NCBI GenBank assembly: GCA_902797125.1
Contig: CADBRS010000182.1
Span: forward strand, 1 to 49,168
Length of the DNA: 49,168 bases
Direction of reading: 5' to 3'
Source of the DNA: an uncultured Ruminococcus sp.
Lineage (GTDB): Bacteria > Bacillota > Clostridia > Oscillospirales > CAG-272
This document shows positions 7,337-15,253 of the stretch, piece after piece. Under the pieces are notes generated by a model. It saw nothing but the letters and a program-made list of their open reading frames with translations. It did no database searches and had not been told where the DNA came from. Within the stretch, counting starts at the first letter, position 1; the number at the start of each line of letters is the position of its first letter. Both the position numbers and the translations under genes were made by a program.

Positions 7337-8911
7337 TCACTGACCCATCAGGCTTCTGACTTCCGGTCCGATGCCCGAATGGTTCATCAATGCCCCGATG
7401 AGTTTCATCATCCCTTCCATGCTGTCACCGGGGATGATCGTTGCCTGCTCTGGTAAGATCAGGCGTTCAGAACCTTCCATCCGGTCATCCTGTTTGAGAA
7501 ACAACTCAAAAATCGTCTGGTCGTTCTTGGAGACAATGATGTCATATGATCTCTCAGCCTCATCAGGAACGCCCGACAGGTCGGGGCCCGCCTTCTGCTT
7601 CCCGTTGCTCATTAACGTGATTTGGATCTCAACTTGCGGCAACGGCTTGCCCGGATAGACCTGGATTTCCATATTCAACGATTCAATTTTTGAAATGGTT
7701 TCCTCTTCGACCGTTCGCGCTTCCACGGTGACCGAAGCGGCCAGCCCGTCCGTCACCTCAATCTGTGACGGTCCGACCGCCAGAGCCCATTCGTGGATGA
7801 CATCCCCGTCGTGAAGTGACACCTCAAATGCCACCGAAGGATTGTTTTGTGTCGGGAGAAGCAAGCGGAAACTGTTGTTTGAGAGATCGTCAGACAAGAT
7901 GATGCCGACCAGCCGTTTTTCCGCGAACAGGAGTGAAAATGTCTGATCGATATGAACTTCCGTTTCCAAGTCTGAGGCAACCAGTTCCCATAAGTGAGTC
8001 AGAGACAAACTGACCTTTTTCACCGTCAGTTCTTCCCCGCGAATGGTGATCGTCTCCTCGCTAATTCTGATGGCCTCATTTTCAGAAGAATCCTGGAAAG
8101 ACAGCAACCATTGTGCAACGCGCGTATAAAGGGCCCGGATCTGCTCGCCGACCGGCTTGGCAAAATCGATTGCTCCGATCTTTTTCAGCAACTCCGGCAA
8201 CGACTCCAAAAGTTTTGCCGCATTTTCCGCATCGATTTCGGCTAAAGATGAAAAATCGTTTAGATCGATCCCGGTATCCGGCAGACCTTTGACGAGGAAG
8301 AAGCCCAGAAAAGCCAGCAGCGTCGTTCCATCCAGACCCATTTCCGTAAAGACGGATTGACCGTCTTCCCCGACCGAATAGTCACAATATGCATCTGACA
8401 CAGGGTAATAGATGTAAATCGAACCGTCGTGTGAAGCCAGCAAAGATGCGCTGATTTTTCCCGGAGTTCCGGAGTCTAGCAAATCCACCGTCAACCCTGT
8501 TCCCAATTCTCCTGACATTTGAACATCTAAGTTGTAATCCGGAACACGGGCCAGGATCTGACCGGCATAATGCACATCCAGAAGAGACCTGAGATCGTCA
8601 AAAAATGTGGTCTCCCATTGGATGTTTTTAATCGTATCCAGAAGCGATCCTAGCGAAGAGGCAAGTTTCTGCACGCCCGGTCTGTCTGTCAGGTCGCCGA
8701 AAGGAGAAACAAACTTGGGATAATCCGGGACCGAACTGTCTTCAGTCTCAGTTCCCCTTTCTCCGGTTTCTGCCGGTTCTCCCGTTTCAGCCGGGCTTTC
8801 CGTGTTGTTTGTTTGAGATTCCCTCTCTTCAGGAGTGTTTTCATTCCCGCAAGCAGGCAGAAAACACCCGACCAAAGCAAGGCAAATCAATAAAGCAATG
8901 ACTCTTTTCAT
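7337..8911 (-). CDS. Lipoprotein of unknown function
   Basis: A 524-residue secreted lipoprotein: MKRVIALLICLALVG signal sequence, lipobox LPAC with Cys21, then a Glu/Thr/Pro-rich linker to about residue 60. I do not recognise the mature domain; it is a hydrophilic, mixed alpha/beta-looking sequence with repeated amphipathic beta segments, broadly like clostridial lipoproteins that bind lipids or carbohydrates, but no motif supports either. The ATG at 8911 is preferred over an upstream ATG at 8962 because the upstream 17 residues are basic and would spoil the signal peptide, and because GGAGATAG lies upstream of 8911. It is monocistronic, with a perfect consensus promoter and its own terminator, suggesting substantial constitutive expression. 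Confidence 0.75.
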   Translation of the reverse strand: MKRVIALLICLALVGCFLPACGNENTPEERESQTNNTESPAETGEPAETGERGTETEDSSVPDYPKFVSPFGDLTDRPGVQKLASSLGSLLDTIKNIQWETTFFDDLRSLLDVHYAGQILARVPDYNLDVQMSGELGTGLTVDLLDSGTPGKISASLLASHDGSIYIYYPVSDAYCDYSVGEDGQSVFTEMGLDGTTLLAFLGFFLVKGLPDTGIDLNDFSSLAEIDAENAAKLLESLPELLKKIGAIDFAKPVGEQIRALYTRVAQWLLSFQDSSENEAIRISEETITIRGEELTVKKVSLSLTHLWELVASDLETEVHIDQTFSLLFAEKRLVGIILSDDLSNNSFRLLLPTQNNPSVAFEVSLHDGDVIHEWALAVGPSQIEVTDGLAASVTVEARTVEEETISKIESLNMEIQVYPGKPLPQVEIQITLMSNGKQKAGPDLSGVPDEAERSYDIIVSKNDQTIFELFLKQDDRMEGSERLILPEQATIIPGDSMEGMMKLIGALMNHSGIGPEVRSLMGQ

Positions 8912-8983
8912 TTCCAATCTATCTCCAAACCGCTGAACCTGTTTTTTCCGGCAACGGAGCAATTCCGTCCTTGTCCAGATTCC

Positions 8984-9012
8984 ATTATAGCAACAGCCCC
9001 AGCAATTGTCAA
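8984..9012 (-). promoter_or_regulatory. Promoter of the unknown lipoprotein gene
   Basis: Minus strand: TTGACA (9012-9007), 17-nt spacer, TATAAT (8989-8984). It is a full consensus match, back to back with the pfkB-type kinase promoter about 100 nt away. Confidence 0.88.
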
Positions 9013-9108
9013 ACCTGTATCAACTATCGAGCGACGGACGAATCTGGCCTGTCTGCCCATAGGCCCGGAAAAAACCTTTTGGCGGTCGAGTAAAAAGGAT
9101 TTGGGGGC

Positions 9109-9137
9109 TTGACTTGAAACCGGACTCAAACTATAAT
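9109..9137 (+). promoter_or_regulatory. Promoter of the PfkB kinase gene
   Basis: TTGACT (9109-9114), 17-nt spacer, TATAAT (9132-9137), followed by GAAGGAG 10 nt before the ATG at 9170. Divergent from the lipoprotein promoter. Confidence 0.88.
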
Positions 9138-9169
9138 AAGGCTATAAGACTTGAAGGAGTTTTTGCTTT

Positions 9170-10114
9170 ATGAAAAAGATTCTTTGTATTGGCAGTATCA
9201 CCGTCGACATCATGATCAGACCGGTCAATGAGCTCCCTGCTCCCGGCACCCTGGTCGCTGTTGATTCTCTTTCCACTCATGTGGGCGGTTGCGCGTCAAA
9301 TGCCGCCGCTGATTTGGCGAAATTAGGCGTCCCCGTCGTCATGTCCGCGTTGGTCGGTGATGATATGATGGGCGATTTCTTCAAAAAAACCATTTCTTCT
9401 TACGGCGTTGATATCAAGGGTGTCATGACGTCTAAAACTGTCGGCACTACTGTTTCCACTGTTCTGATTTCAGAAGACGGAGAACGCTCTTTCTTATATA
9501 ATCCCGCGTCTGCCGCCGCTTTTACCGATACGGATATTCCGGACGAACTGATCCAGGAATGCGATATCATCTTTATCGGCGGAGCGCTGCTCCTGACCGC
9601 CTTCGACGGCGCGCCTGCTGCCAGAGTGATGAAACGGGCCCGTGAACTGGGTAAGATCACGGTCATGGATACCGCATGGGATTTTGCAGATATTTGGCTT
9701 CCCAAGATCCGGGAAACTCTTCCCTACTTGGATTATTTCATCCCCTCCATTGAGGAAGCAGCCAAGCTGACCGGTGAAGAAGATCCGGAAAAGATCGCAG
9801 ACAAACTGCACGACCTGGGTTCGACCCATATTGCCGTCAAAGTCGGAAAACGCGGCGCGATGATCTCTCCCGTCAAAGGCGAATACAAGTATCTGCCCAC
9901 CTACTCCGGGATCAAGAGAGTCGACACGACGGGTGCAGGTGATTCGTTCTGTGCCGGTTTCCTGACCGGGTTGGCCAACGACTGGGATATGGAAAGAAGC
10001 GCACAATTCGGAAATGCCGTCGCTTCTCACTGTATTCAGCCGATCGGTGCAACCACAGCGATCCCGCCCATGGCAGATGTTCTTAAATTCATGGAGACGC
10101 ATATTCCTGGTTAA
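9170..10114 (+). CDS. PfkB/ribokinase-family carbohydrate kinase
   Basis: A 314-residue cytoplasmic kinase of the PfkB (ribokinase) family, which phosphorylates a sugar, nucleoside or related alcohol with ATP. The N-terminal signature GGCASNAAADLAKLG (about 40-54) and the C-terminal signature DTTGAGDSFCAGF with catalytic Asp258 are both present. The first beta strand ILCIGSITVDIM is typical of the family. The exact substrate cannot be read from these motifs. It has a strong promoter and is followed, past an intrinsic terminator, by a glycyl radical enzyme gene on the same strand, hinting at a shared catabolic route. Confidence 0.93.
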   Translation: MKKILCIGSITVDIMIRPVNELPAPGTLVAVDSLSTHVGGCASNAAADLAKLGVPVVMSALVGDDMMGDFFKKTISSYGVDIKGVMTSKTVGTTVSTVLISEDGERSFLYNPASAAAFTDTDIPDELIQECDIIFIGGALLLTAFDGAPAARVMKRARELGKITVMDTAWDFADIWLPKIRETLPYLDYFIPSIEEAAKLTGEEDPEKIADKLHDLGSTHIAVKVGKRGAMISPVKGEYKYLPTYSGIKRVDTTGAGDSFCAGFLTGLANDWDMERSAQFGNAVASHCIQPIGATTAIPPMADVLKFMETHIPG

Positions 10115-10122
10115 TATAGATG

Positions 10123-10150
10123 AGGGCTGTTTGAATGCAGCCCTTTTTTT
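10123..10150 (+). terminator. Intrinsic terminator/attenuator between the kinase and glycyl radical enzyme genes
   Basis: Stem AGGGCTG (10123-10129) / CAGCCCT (10138-10144) followed by T7. The T-tract directly abuts the GGAGG (10151-10155) of the downstream gene, which has no evident promoter of its own, so the downstream gene would depend on read-through. Confidence 0.8.
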
Positions 10151-10165
10151 GGAGGCAACAAATCA

Positions 10166-12334
10166 ATGGAAATCGATGCTGTCAAAATGGGCAGAGCGCT
10201 GATCGATGAAGCGATCCGCCTGATTTCTGAAAAAGATGAAAAAAGCACCCTCATCGAGCGGCATTTCCTGATCGATGAGGCATGGAACGATTTTGAATCA
10301 GAACCACAACCTATCCTTATGGGCAAAGGTCTTTGCCAGGTATTATCCCGCTGCTCTTTACCCATTTCAGAGAATGATCTCCTGCTCGGAAGGTACGTAG
10401 ACAGAGTGCCGGACGAACAGGAAGAGGCGCGGTTTGTCAAACTGGTTCAATCGATGAGACTCCGCAACAACCCGATCATCAACCAAAACGGCGGTCACCT
10501 GACGCTGGATTTTTCGACCGCCATCCGGTTGGGGCTTCCCGGCTTGACTGCAAAGGTCGAATCTTTGCAGTCGGGCAAACATGATCCGAACGAAGTTTCT
10601 CAGATCCGGGGAATGCTTCTTTGCTACGAAGCGATGAAAATATATATCCGCCGCTATGGTGAAGCGGCCCTCACAAAGGGACGTCCTGATATGGCCGCCG
10701 TCTGCGAATCCTTGCTCACCGAAGCACCCAGATCTTTCCGTGATGCCCTGCAGCTGATGGTTTTCGTTTTTACGGTCTATATGATCTATGCAGGTGCTCC
10801 AGTCAATTGTATCTCATTCGGCCGCATAGACCAGTTTTTGCTGCCTCTCTATCAGAGAGACATCTCAACAGGCGTGCTCACGAAAGAAGAGGCTGGCGCA
10901 CTGATCGACGATTTCTACAGCAAGTGTTCCCTGCATCTGGGCAGAGGCGAGCACCAGATGGGCAACCCGGCTTTAGGGGGACACTATACCGGATGGGATC
11001 GTAATCAATGCTTCGACTCTCCCACCTATTTTACGCTGGGCGGGCTGGCGCCGGACGGCACAGACGGCTGTAACGAATTGACTGAACTGATGCTTTCGCA
11101 TGTTGAGCCCCGACTGAAAAATCCGGTCATCATATTCAGATATCACAGCCGAATCCAACAAGAAATCTGGGACATCGTTGTCAGGAAAGCTATGAAGAAT
11201 GCGTCGTTCCTGATTTACAACGATGATGTTGTCATTCCGGCTTATCTTCATTCAGGCGTTGACCGGGTCAGTGCATACAATTATTCGATCCATCCCTGCA
11301 ACTGGGCAGATATTGATTCCTGCGGAGTGATCATCGGTTCTGTCGGAGGTTATCTCCCGGAGATCATCATGCAAGTGCTGAATGAGTCTTCGTCGATTCA
11401 GGACATGGATGCCCTGTACAATGCCATCGCGGACCATTTTAGGGCCTCCCTGAAAGAACCGTTCCGCTGCTACAGAGAGACCTTTTCTCATCCAGAGCGG
11501 ATGCCTTCCAATGGTCATTTGGGTTTTCATGATGCCTTTTTGGGAACCTGTGTCGACAAAGGGAGAAGCAGGTACGACGGGGGTTCGAAATATTATGCAT
11601 TCTATGCGCTCCTGCGCAACATCGGCACAGCTGCGGACATGTTGTCCTCGATCGAAGAACTCGTTTTCAAAAAGAAAATTTGCACATTGCAGGTATTATT
11701 AGATGCCTGTCATGACAATTTCGAAAACCGTCCCGATCTCCTCCACTTTGCGCAAAAGGCTCCGAAATACGGAACTGACAACGCCCTTGCAGACGGACAC
11801 GCACGTCGCCTGATGACCCTTCTTCTGGACATCCTGGATGAGGAAAGCCTCGACGAAAAAGGAGAACGGGACGTTTTGACGCTCAATGTCACGATCAATG
11901 ATATGAATCACCTCTATTTCGGGCACGAATTCGGCGCGACACCGGACGGGAGAAAAGCCGGTGAACCGCTCAGCGAAAACCTGTCCCCCAGCGTCGGATA
12001 CGTCAGCAGTCTCACTTCGCTTCTCAATTCAGTGGCTTCTCTGCCCACGGACAGACTTCATTCCGGAGCATTGAATGTTAGGATCGGATCTGATATTTTG
12101 AAAAGAGAAAACGGTGCTCTGCTCCTGAATTCCCTGCTGACGACCTATTTCAAAAAAGGCGGTCTGCAGATACAGATCAGTGTTGCAGACACCGAGACCT
12201 TGCGATCCGCCCAGGCCTGTCCCGAATGCTACCGTGACCTCACAGTGCGTATCACGGGATACAGCGCCATATTTGTCGACATGAGTAAAAATGCTCAGGA
12301 CGAGATCATCCGAAGAGATGAGCTGGCGCACTGA
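10166..12334 (+). CDS. Glycyl radical enzyme, pyruvate formate-lyase-like, noncanonical active site
   Basis: A 722-residue member of the glycyl radical enzyme superfamily. The C-terminal radical loop VRITGYSA puts the radical on Gly698, followed by the usual FVDMS..QDEII tail. N-terminal PFL-like and central barrel segments are present (FGRIDQFL; PALGGHYTG; TFLGGLAPDG). At the thiyl site the expected GCVE or CCVS is replaced by HPCNW, giving Cys378-Asn379-Trp380. The general-base Glu of CxE dehydratases is therefore missing, and it is not a PFL (no Cys-Cys). It is shorter than most family members. No radical-SAM activase is adjacent. The reaction is unknown; the sugar kinase upstream suggests carbohydrate-derived metabolism. 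GGAGG lies 10 nt before the ATG. Confidence 0.9.
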   Translation: MEIDAVKMGRALIDEAIRLISEKDEKSTLIERHFLIDEAWNDFESEPQPILMGKGLCQVLSRCSLPISENDLLLGRYVDRVPDEQEEARFVKLVQSMRLRNNPIINQNGGHLTLDFSTAIRLGLPGLTAKVESLQSGKHDPNEVSQIRGMLLCYEAMKIYIRRYGEAALTKGRPDMAAVCESLLTEAPRSFRDALQLMVFVFTVYMIYAGAPVNCISFGRIDQFLLPLYQRDISTGVLTKEEAGALIDDFYSKCSLHLGRGEHQMGNPALGGHYTGWDRNQCFDSPTYFTLGGLAPDGTDGCNELTELMLSHVEPRLKNPVIIFRYHSRIQQEIWDIVVRKAMKNASFLIYNDDVVIPAYLHSGVDRVSAYNYSIHPCNWADIDSCGVIIGSVGGYLPEIIMQVLNESSSIQDMDALYNAIADHFRASLKEPFRCYRETFSHPERMPSNGHLGFHDAFLGTCVDKGRSRYDGGSKYYAFYALLRNIGTAADMLSSIEELVFKKKICTLQVLLDACHDNFENRPDLLHFAQKAPKYGTDNALADGHARRLMTLLLDILDEESLDEKGERDVLTLNVTINDMNHLYFGHEFGATPDGRKAGEPLSENLSPSVGYVSSLTSLLNSVASLPTDRLHSGALNVRIGSDILKRENGALLLNSLLTTYFKKGGLQIQISVADTETLRSAQACPECYRDLTVRITGYSAIFVDMSKNAQDEIIRRDELAH

Positions 12335-12380
12335 GCCATCCAAGACGGTTCACAGATGGGTTAATAGCATCCAACAACGC

Positions 12381-12412
12381 AAAAAGCTACCCGAGTCAAA
12401 TGGGTAGCTTTT
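12381..12412. terminator. Bidirectional intrinsic terminator
   Basis: Perfect stem AAAAGCTACCC (12382-12392) / GGGTAGCTTTT (12402-12412) with A- and T-tracts on both sides. It lies between the convergent glycyl radical enzyme gene and the small hypothetical gene. Confidence 0.88.
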
Positions 12413-12443
12413 GTCATTAAATGCAAAACAGCTGATGCAGGGA

Positions 12444-12818
12444 TCACTGCTTTTTTCCGCCCTGTCTCTCATATTGATGCGCGATCACTTCATTTCCCGA
12501 AAGATCATATAGACGCAAATCCATCCGATGCGGGCTAAACATCTCCCTCGGAGCAGGAGCAGCGCTCTCGGCTCCATCCGCTCCGCCGATAAAGATCTGA
12601 ACGAAGGGATCCTTCGGACCCGGCAGTCTCCAAACGTCTGCGCTTCTTCCGGGTTCGATCCGCATGGTTCTGTGAATATCGCAGAAAACATGCCCAGACA
12701 GATCCGAGAACTTGAGCCGGACTGTCACACCTGCAGAGGCATTCATGTCCTTATTGGAAAGAACGATTGAATCCGTTTCCTGATTCCAAAAAACATCAAT
12801 GGTATCCTTTTTAACCAT
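12444..12818 (-). CDS. Small hypothetical protein, possibly immunoglobulin-like beta domain
   Basis: A 124-residue protein with AAAGGAGG 8 nt before the ATG. I do not recognise a family with confidence. The pattern of short alternating hydrophobic strands (DSIVLSNKDMNASAGVTVRL, then VFCDIHRTMRI) recalls the small beta-sandwich domain at the C-terminus of GH2/beta-mannosidase proteins, but no catalytic part is present. There is no signal peptide. It is the last gene of a minus-strand run after vanZ and the COG2509 flavoprotein gene, 39 nt downstream of the latter. Confidence 0.6.
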   Translation of the reverse strand: MVKKDTIDVFWNQETDSIVLSNKDMNASAGVTVRLKFSDLSGHVFCDIHRTMRIEPGRSADVWRLPGPKDPFVQIFIGGADGAESAAPAPREMFSPHRMDLRLYDLSGNEVIAHQYERQGGKKQ

Positions 12819-12857
12819 TTTTAGAGCCTCCTTTCAATGAAGCAGATCGAAAAACTG

Positions 12858-14234
12858 TCAGTGGTTCGTGATTTTGTCTCCGACATAGAGACCCATCGCG
12901 CCGGATTGCGACAATCCTCTGGTGATTCCGGAACCGTCCCCGATCAGATACATCCCGCTGGCGATTGCGAAATTGCCGTCATGCTGCGGGCGGATAGAAT
13001 AATATTTGTTTTCGCATCCGTAAAGCAACGTGTCATCGTTTGCCGTTCCGGGCGCCACTTTATCCAGCGCCTCCAGCGTTTCAATGATATTGGTCAGAGC
13101 GCGGTACGGCATGACGACCGACAAATCGCCGGGAAAAGCCTCCAAAGTCGGGATGACCGAATTCGCCGCCAGTCTGTGCGCGTTCGTCCTGCGTCCGCGT
13201 TTCAGATCTCCAAAACGCTGAACGATGATATTGCCCTCGCCGGCGAAATTCATATTCCGGGCTATATTTTCTGCATATTCGGTCGGCTTGTCGAAATCCC
13301 CCTCAAAATGAATGGAATAGAGGATGGCAAAATTGCAGTTTTCGGTTTTCTTTTCCGGCTCGGCAAAGGAATGTCCGTTGGCCGTAATAACGCCGTGATT
13401 GTTCTCAGCGGATACAAGTCCGCCCTGATTGAAGCAGAACATTCTGGTTCTGTCCTCAAAAGTCTTCGTTCTGTAGAGTATTTTGGGTTCGTAAATCACT
13501 GAGGAGAACTCTCTCCAAATCACATCTTTCATTTCAACACGAACCCCGATGTCCACCGCATTCGCGTTGATGTGCACACCGAATTTCAAGCACATTTTTT
13601 TGACAAAATCCGCGCCGCTGCGGCCCGTTGCAATGATCACATGCGTCGTCTCTACGGTTTCTTTTTTGGTTCCGCACTCGATCTTCAGGCTGTAGCCGCC
13701 TTCTGTTCGGTCGATATCCTGGCATTCCGTCCTGGCTCTCATTTCGACGCCTTGCTCTTTCAGGTGCTCGATCAGGCGCAGCATGGTTTTATAGTTTCTG
13801 TCTGTACCCAGGTGGCGAACGTTCATATCCAGCAGACGCAGGTTATTCTGGAGGCATTTCAGTTTCAAAGCCTCGCTGGACTGATACAGCGGCGGATAAT
13901 CATCCGCAAATCCTTCCAGAACGTGATCCACTTCATTGATATATTGCATGGCGACCCGTTCTCCGAGTTCTTCGCCTATGCTGCCGCCGTAAGCGGTTCC
14001 CAGATTAAATTTCCCGTCTGAAAAAGCACCGGCACCGGCGAACCCGCCCGAAATGGAGCAGACTTTGCAGTGAACGCATTTCTGACCGGCGCCTGCGGGA
14101 CATTTTCTTTTTTCCTGTTCGTATCCGCGTTCCAGTATGACCACTTTCTGGGAAGGGTCGTTTTTCTTGATCTGATAGGCAGCCATCAATCCTCCGATAC
14201 CGCCTCCAATGATCGCAACGTCATATTTCATCAT
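12858..14234 (-). CDS. FAD-dependent dehydrogenase of the COG2509 type
   Basis: A 458-residue flavoprotein. The N-terminal Rossmann motif is GGGIGGL followed by an acidic strand end (VVILERG), indicating FAD binding. A Cys-rich stretch (CPAGAGQKCVHCKVCSISGG, about 44-63) follows, with four closely spaced Cys; this and the GAGAFSDGKFN segment are characteristic of the uncharacterised FAD-dependent dehydrogenase family. The C-terminus YLIGDGSGITRGLSQSGAMG is the second FAD contact. The substrate is unknown; the Cys cluster could bind a metal or Fe-S centre (inference). The start overlaps the vanZ stop (ATGATG, TGA shared), so the two are translationally coupled. Confidence 0.88.
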   Translation of the reverse strand: MMKYDVAIIGGGIGGLMAAYQIKKNDPSQKVVILERGYEQEKRKCPAGAGQKCVHCKVCSISGGFAGAGAFSDGKFNLGTAYGGSIGEELGERVAMQYINEVDHVLEGFADDYPPLYQSSEALKLKCLQNNLRLLDMNVRHLGTDRNYKTMLRLIEHLKEQGVEMRARTECQDIDRTEGGYSLKIECGTKKETVETTHVIIATGRSGADFVKKMCLKFGVHINANAVDIGVRVEMKDVIWREFSSVIYEPKILYRTKTFEDRTRMFCFNQGGLVSAENNHGVITANGHSFAEPEKKTENCNFAILYSIHFEGDFDKPTEYAENIARNMNFAGEGNIIVQRFGDLKRGRRTNAHRLAANSVIPTLEAFPGDLSVVMPYRALTNIIETLEALDKVAPGTANDDTLLYGCENKYYSIRPQHDGNFAIASGMYLIGDGSGITRGLSQSGAMGLYVGDKITNH

Positions 14235-15058
14235 TTTTTTCCTTTCTCTTTCTTCTCTTCTTCGGTTTTTCGCGCCGTCGACTTTTTCCAGGAGACATAC
14301 AGCTTTTTCTCTTCCGGGCTCGGTTTGGCAGGTTGGATCGTTTGATCTGACCCTGCCGATTCCTCAGGTCGATCTTTCTTGGGTCCGACCTGTTCGATTC
14401 TTGTCCATATCTTTAAAAGATACAAAACGAGGAATGCCATCATCGCCCCGAAGACGTTCAATATGACATCATCCATATCGAACGCTCCGCAGGTAAACAG
14501 CATCTGCACACCTTCGATCGTGAAAGTCAGCAGGATCACAGACGGCAAGAGGAGGTACCACTTGCGGAGTTTTTTGACAAAAAGCGGGCCGAAAAAGGCG
14601 ACAGGCATCAGCAATATCACATTTCCGATCAGGTTCGCAGCTGTTGTCACAGTACCGAAATAACCGTTCCTGTATCCTGACAGGTACTGTATGATCGTAT
14701 GCAGGGGCTGCAGATTGACCGATGTCTCGAAATAATGTTCTCTCACTTCTTCGCTGGTCCATATCGGAGTCCATGCCCTGGAAAACCAAGTCACATCCAA
14801 AAGCAGGACAAGATACAAACAGCCGGCCAAGACGAACAGCCAGTCCAAAAAACGCGGTTGATCTTCTCTCAGAAAAACGATAGAAATGATCAGCCCCACA
14901 AGGCTCAAGATCAGCCAAACCAGCAGAAAAGGTCTGGGCAGCGAAGAAAAGTTGAACCACACCAGATTCCATAAAGAAAACATAATCGAGACCACAAACG
15001 CGACTGATAAGATCCGCCACAATGTTAATCCCTGTCTGATGCGATTCCAAGTGAACAT
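14231..15058 (-). CDS. VanZ-family membrane protein
   Basis: A 275-residue integral membrane protein with about five to six hydrophobic segments in residues 15-235. The VanZ core is visible: NLIGNVILLMPVAFFGP, a central E-x-x-Q in TIEGVQMLF, and FDMDDVILNVFGAMMAF. The C-terminal 45 residues are a Lys/Glu-rich cytoplasmic tail. VanZ proteins give low-level teicoplanin resistance in enterococci, but most chromosomal members have no assigned role. First gene of the vanZ - COG2509 - hypothetical run, with an extended -10 promoter 35 nt upstream. Confidence 0.9.
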   Translation of the reverse strand: MFTWNRIRQGLTLWRILSVAFVVSIMFSLWNLVWFNFSSLPRPFLLVWLILSLVGLIISIVFLREDQPRFLDWLFVLAGCLYLVLLLDVTWFSRAWTPIWTSEEVREHYFETSVNLQPLHTIIQYLSGYRNGYFGTVTTAANLIGNVILLMPVAFFGPLFVKKLRKWYLLLPSVILLTFTIEGVQMLFTCGAFDMDDVILNVFGAMMAFLVLYLLKIWTRIEQVGPKKDRPEESAGSDQTIQPAKPSPEEKKLYVSWKKSTARKTEEEKKEKGKK

Positions 15059-15093
15059 GCTTTTGCCTTTCTAATTATTCCGGATTACATTTT

Positions 15094-15102
15094 ATTATAC
15101 CA
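15094..15102 (-). promoter_or_regulatory. Extended -10 promoter for vanZ
   Basis: Minus strand TGG followed by TATAAT (TGnTATAAT) at 15102-15094. No good -35 is seen at 16-18 nt, which fits an extended -10 promoter. Confidence 0.6.
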
Positions 15103-15191
15103 CGAAACCGGGAAACATACCGGCAGTTTGCAGATGAAATAGAAAAAAGCTTTTCTTTTTTGTCCGTGTCATCCAAAATGTCAAAAAACAC

Positions 15192-15221
15192 TTTTCAAAG
15201 CGGACACAAAGCGGATATAAT
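15192..15221 (+). promoter_or_regulatory. aroE-aroK promoter with an 11-bp-phased direct repeat
   Basis: -10 TATAAT at 15216-15221, with a weak -35 TTTTCA at 15192-15197 (18-nt spacer). Two copies of AAAGCGGA start at 15197 and 15208, exactly 11 bp apart, filling the spacer. The weak -35 together with phased repeats suggests an activator or repressor site (inference). Confidence 0.6.
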
Positions 15222-15253
15222 AAGGATATATTGGAGAAAGGGGGACTGATGAT

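Noticed and set aside
12837..13502. Plus-strand frame opposite the COG2509 flavoprotein gene
   Set aside because: The minus-strand protein has clear FAD motifs; this frame has no features of its own.
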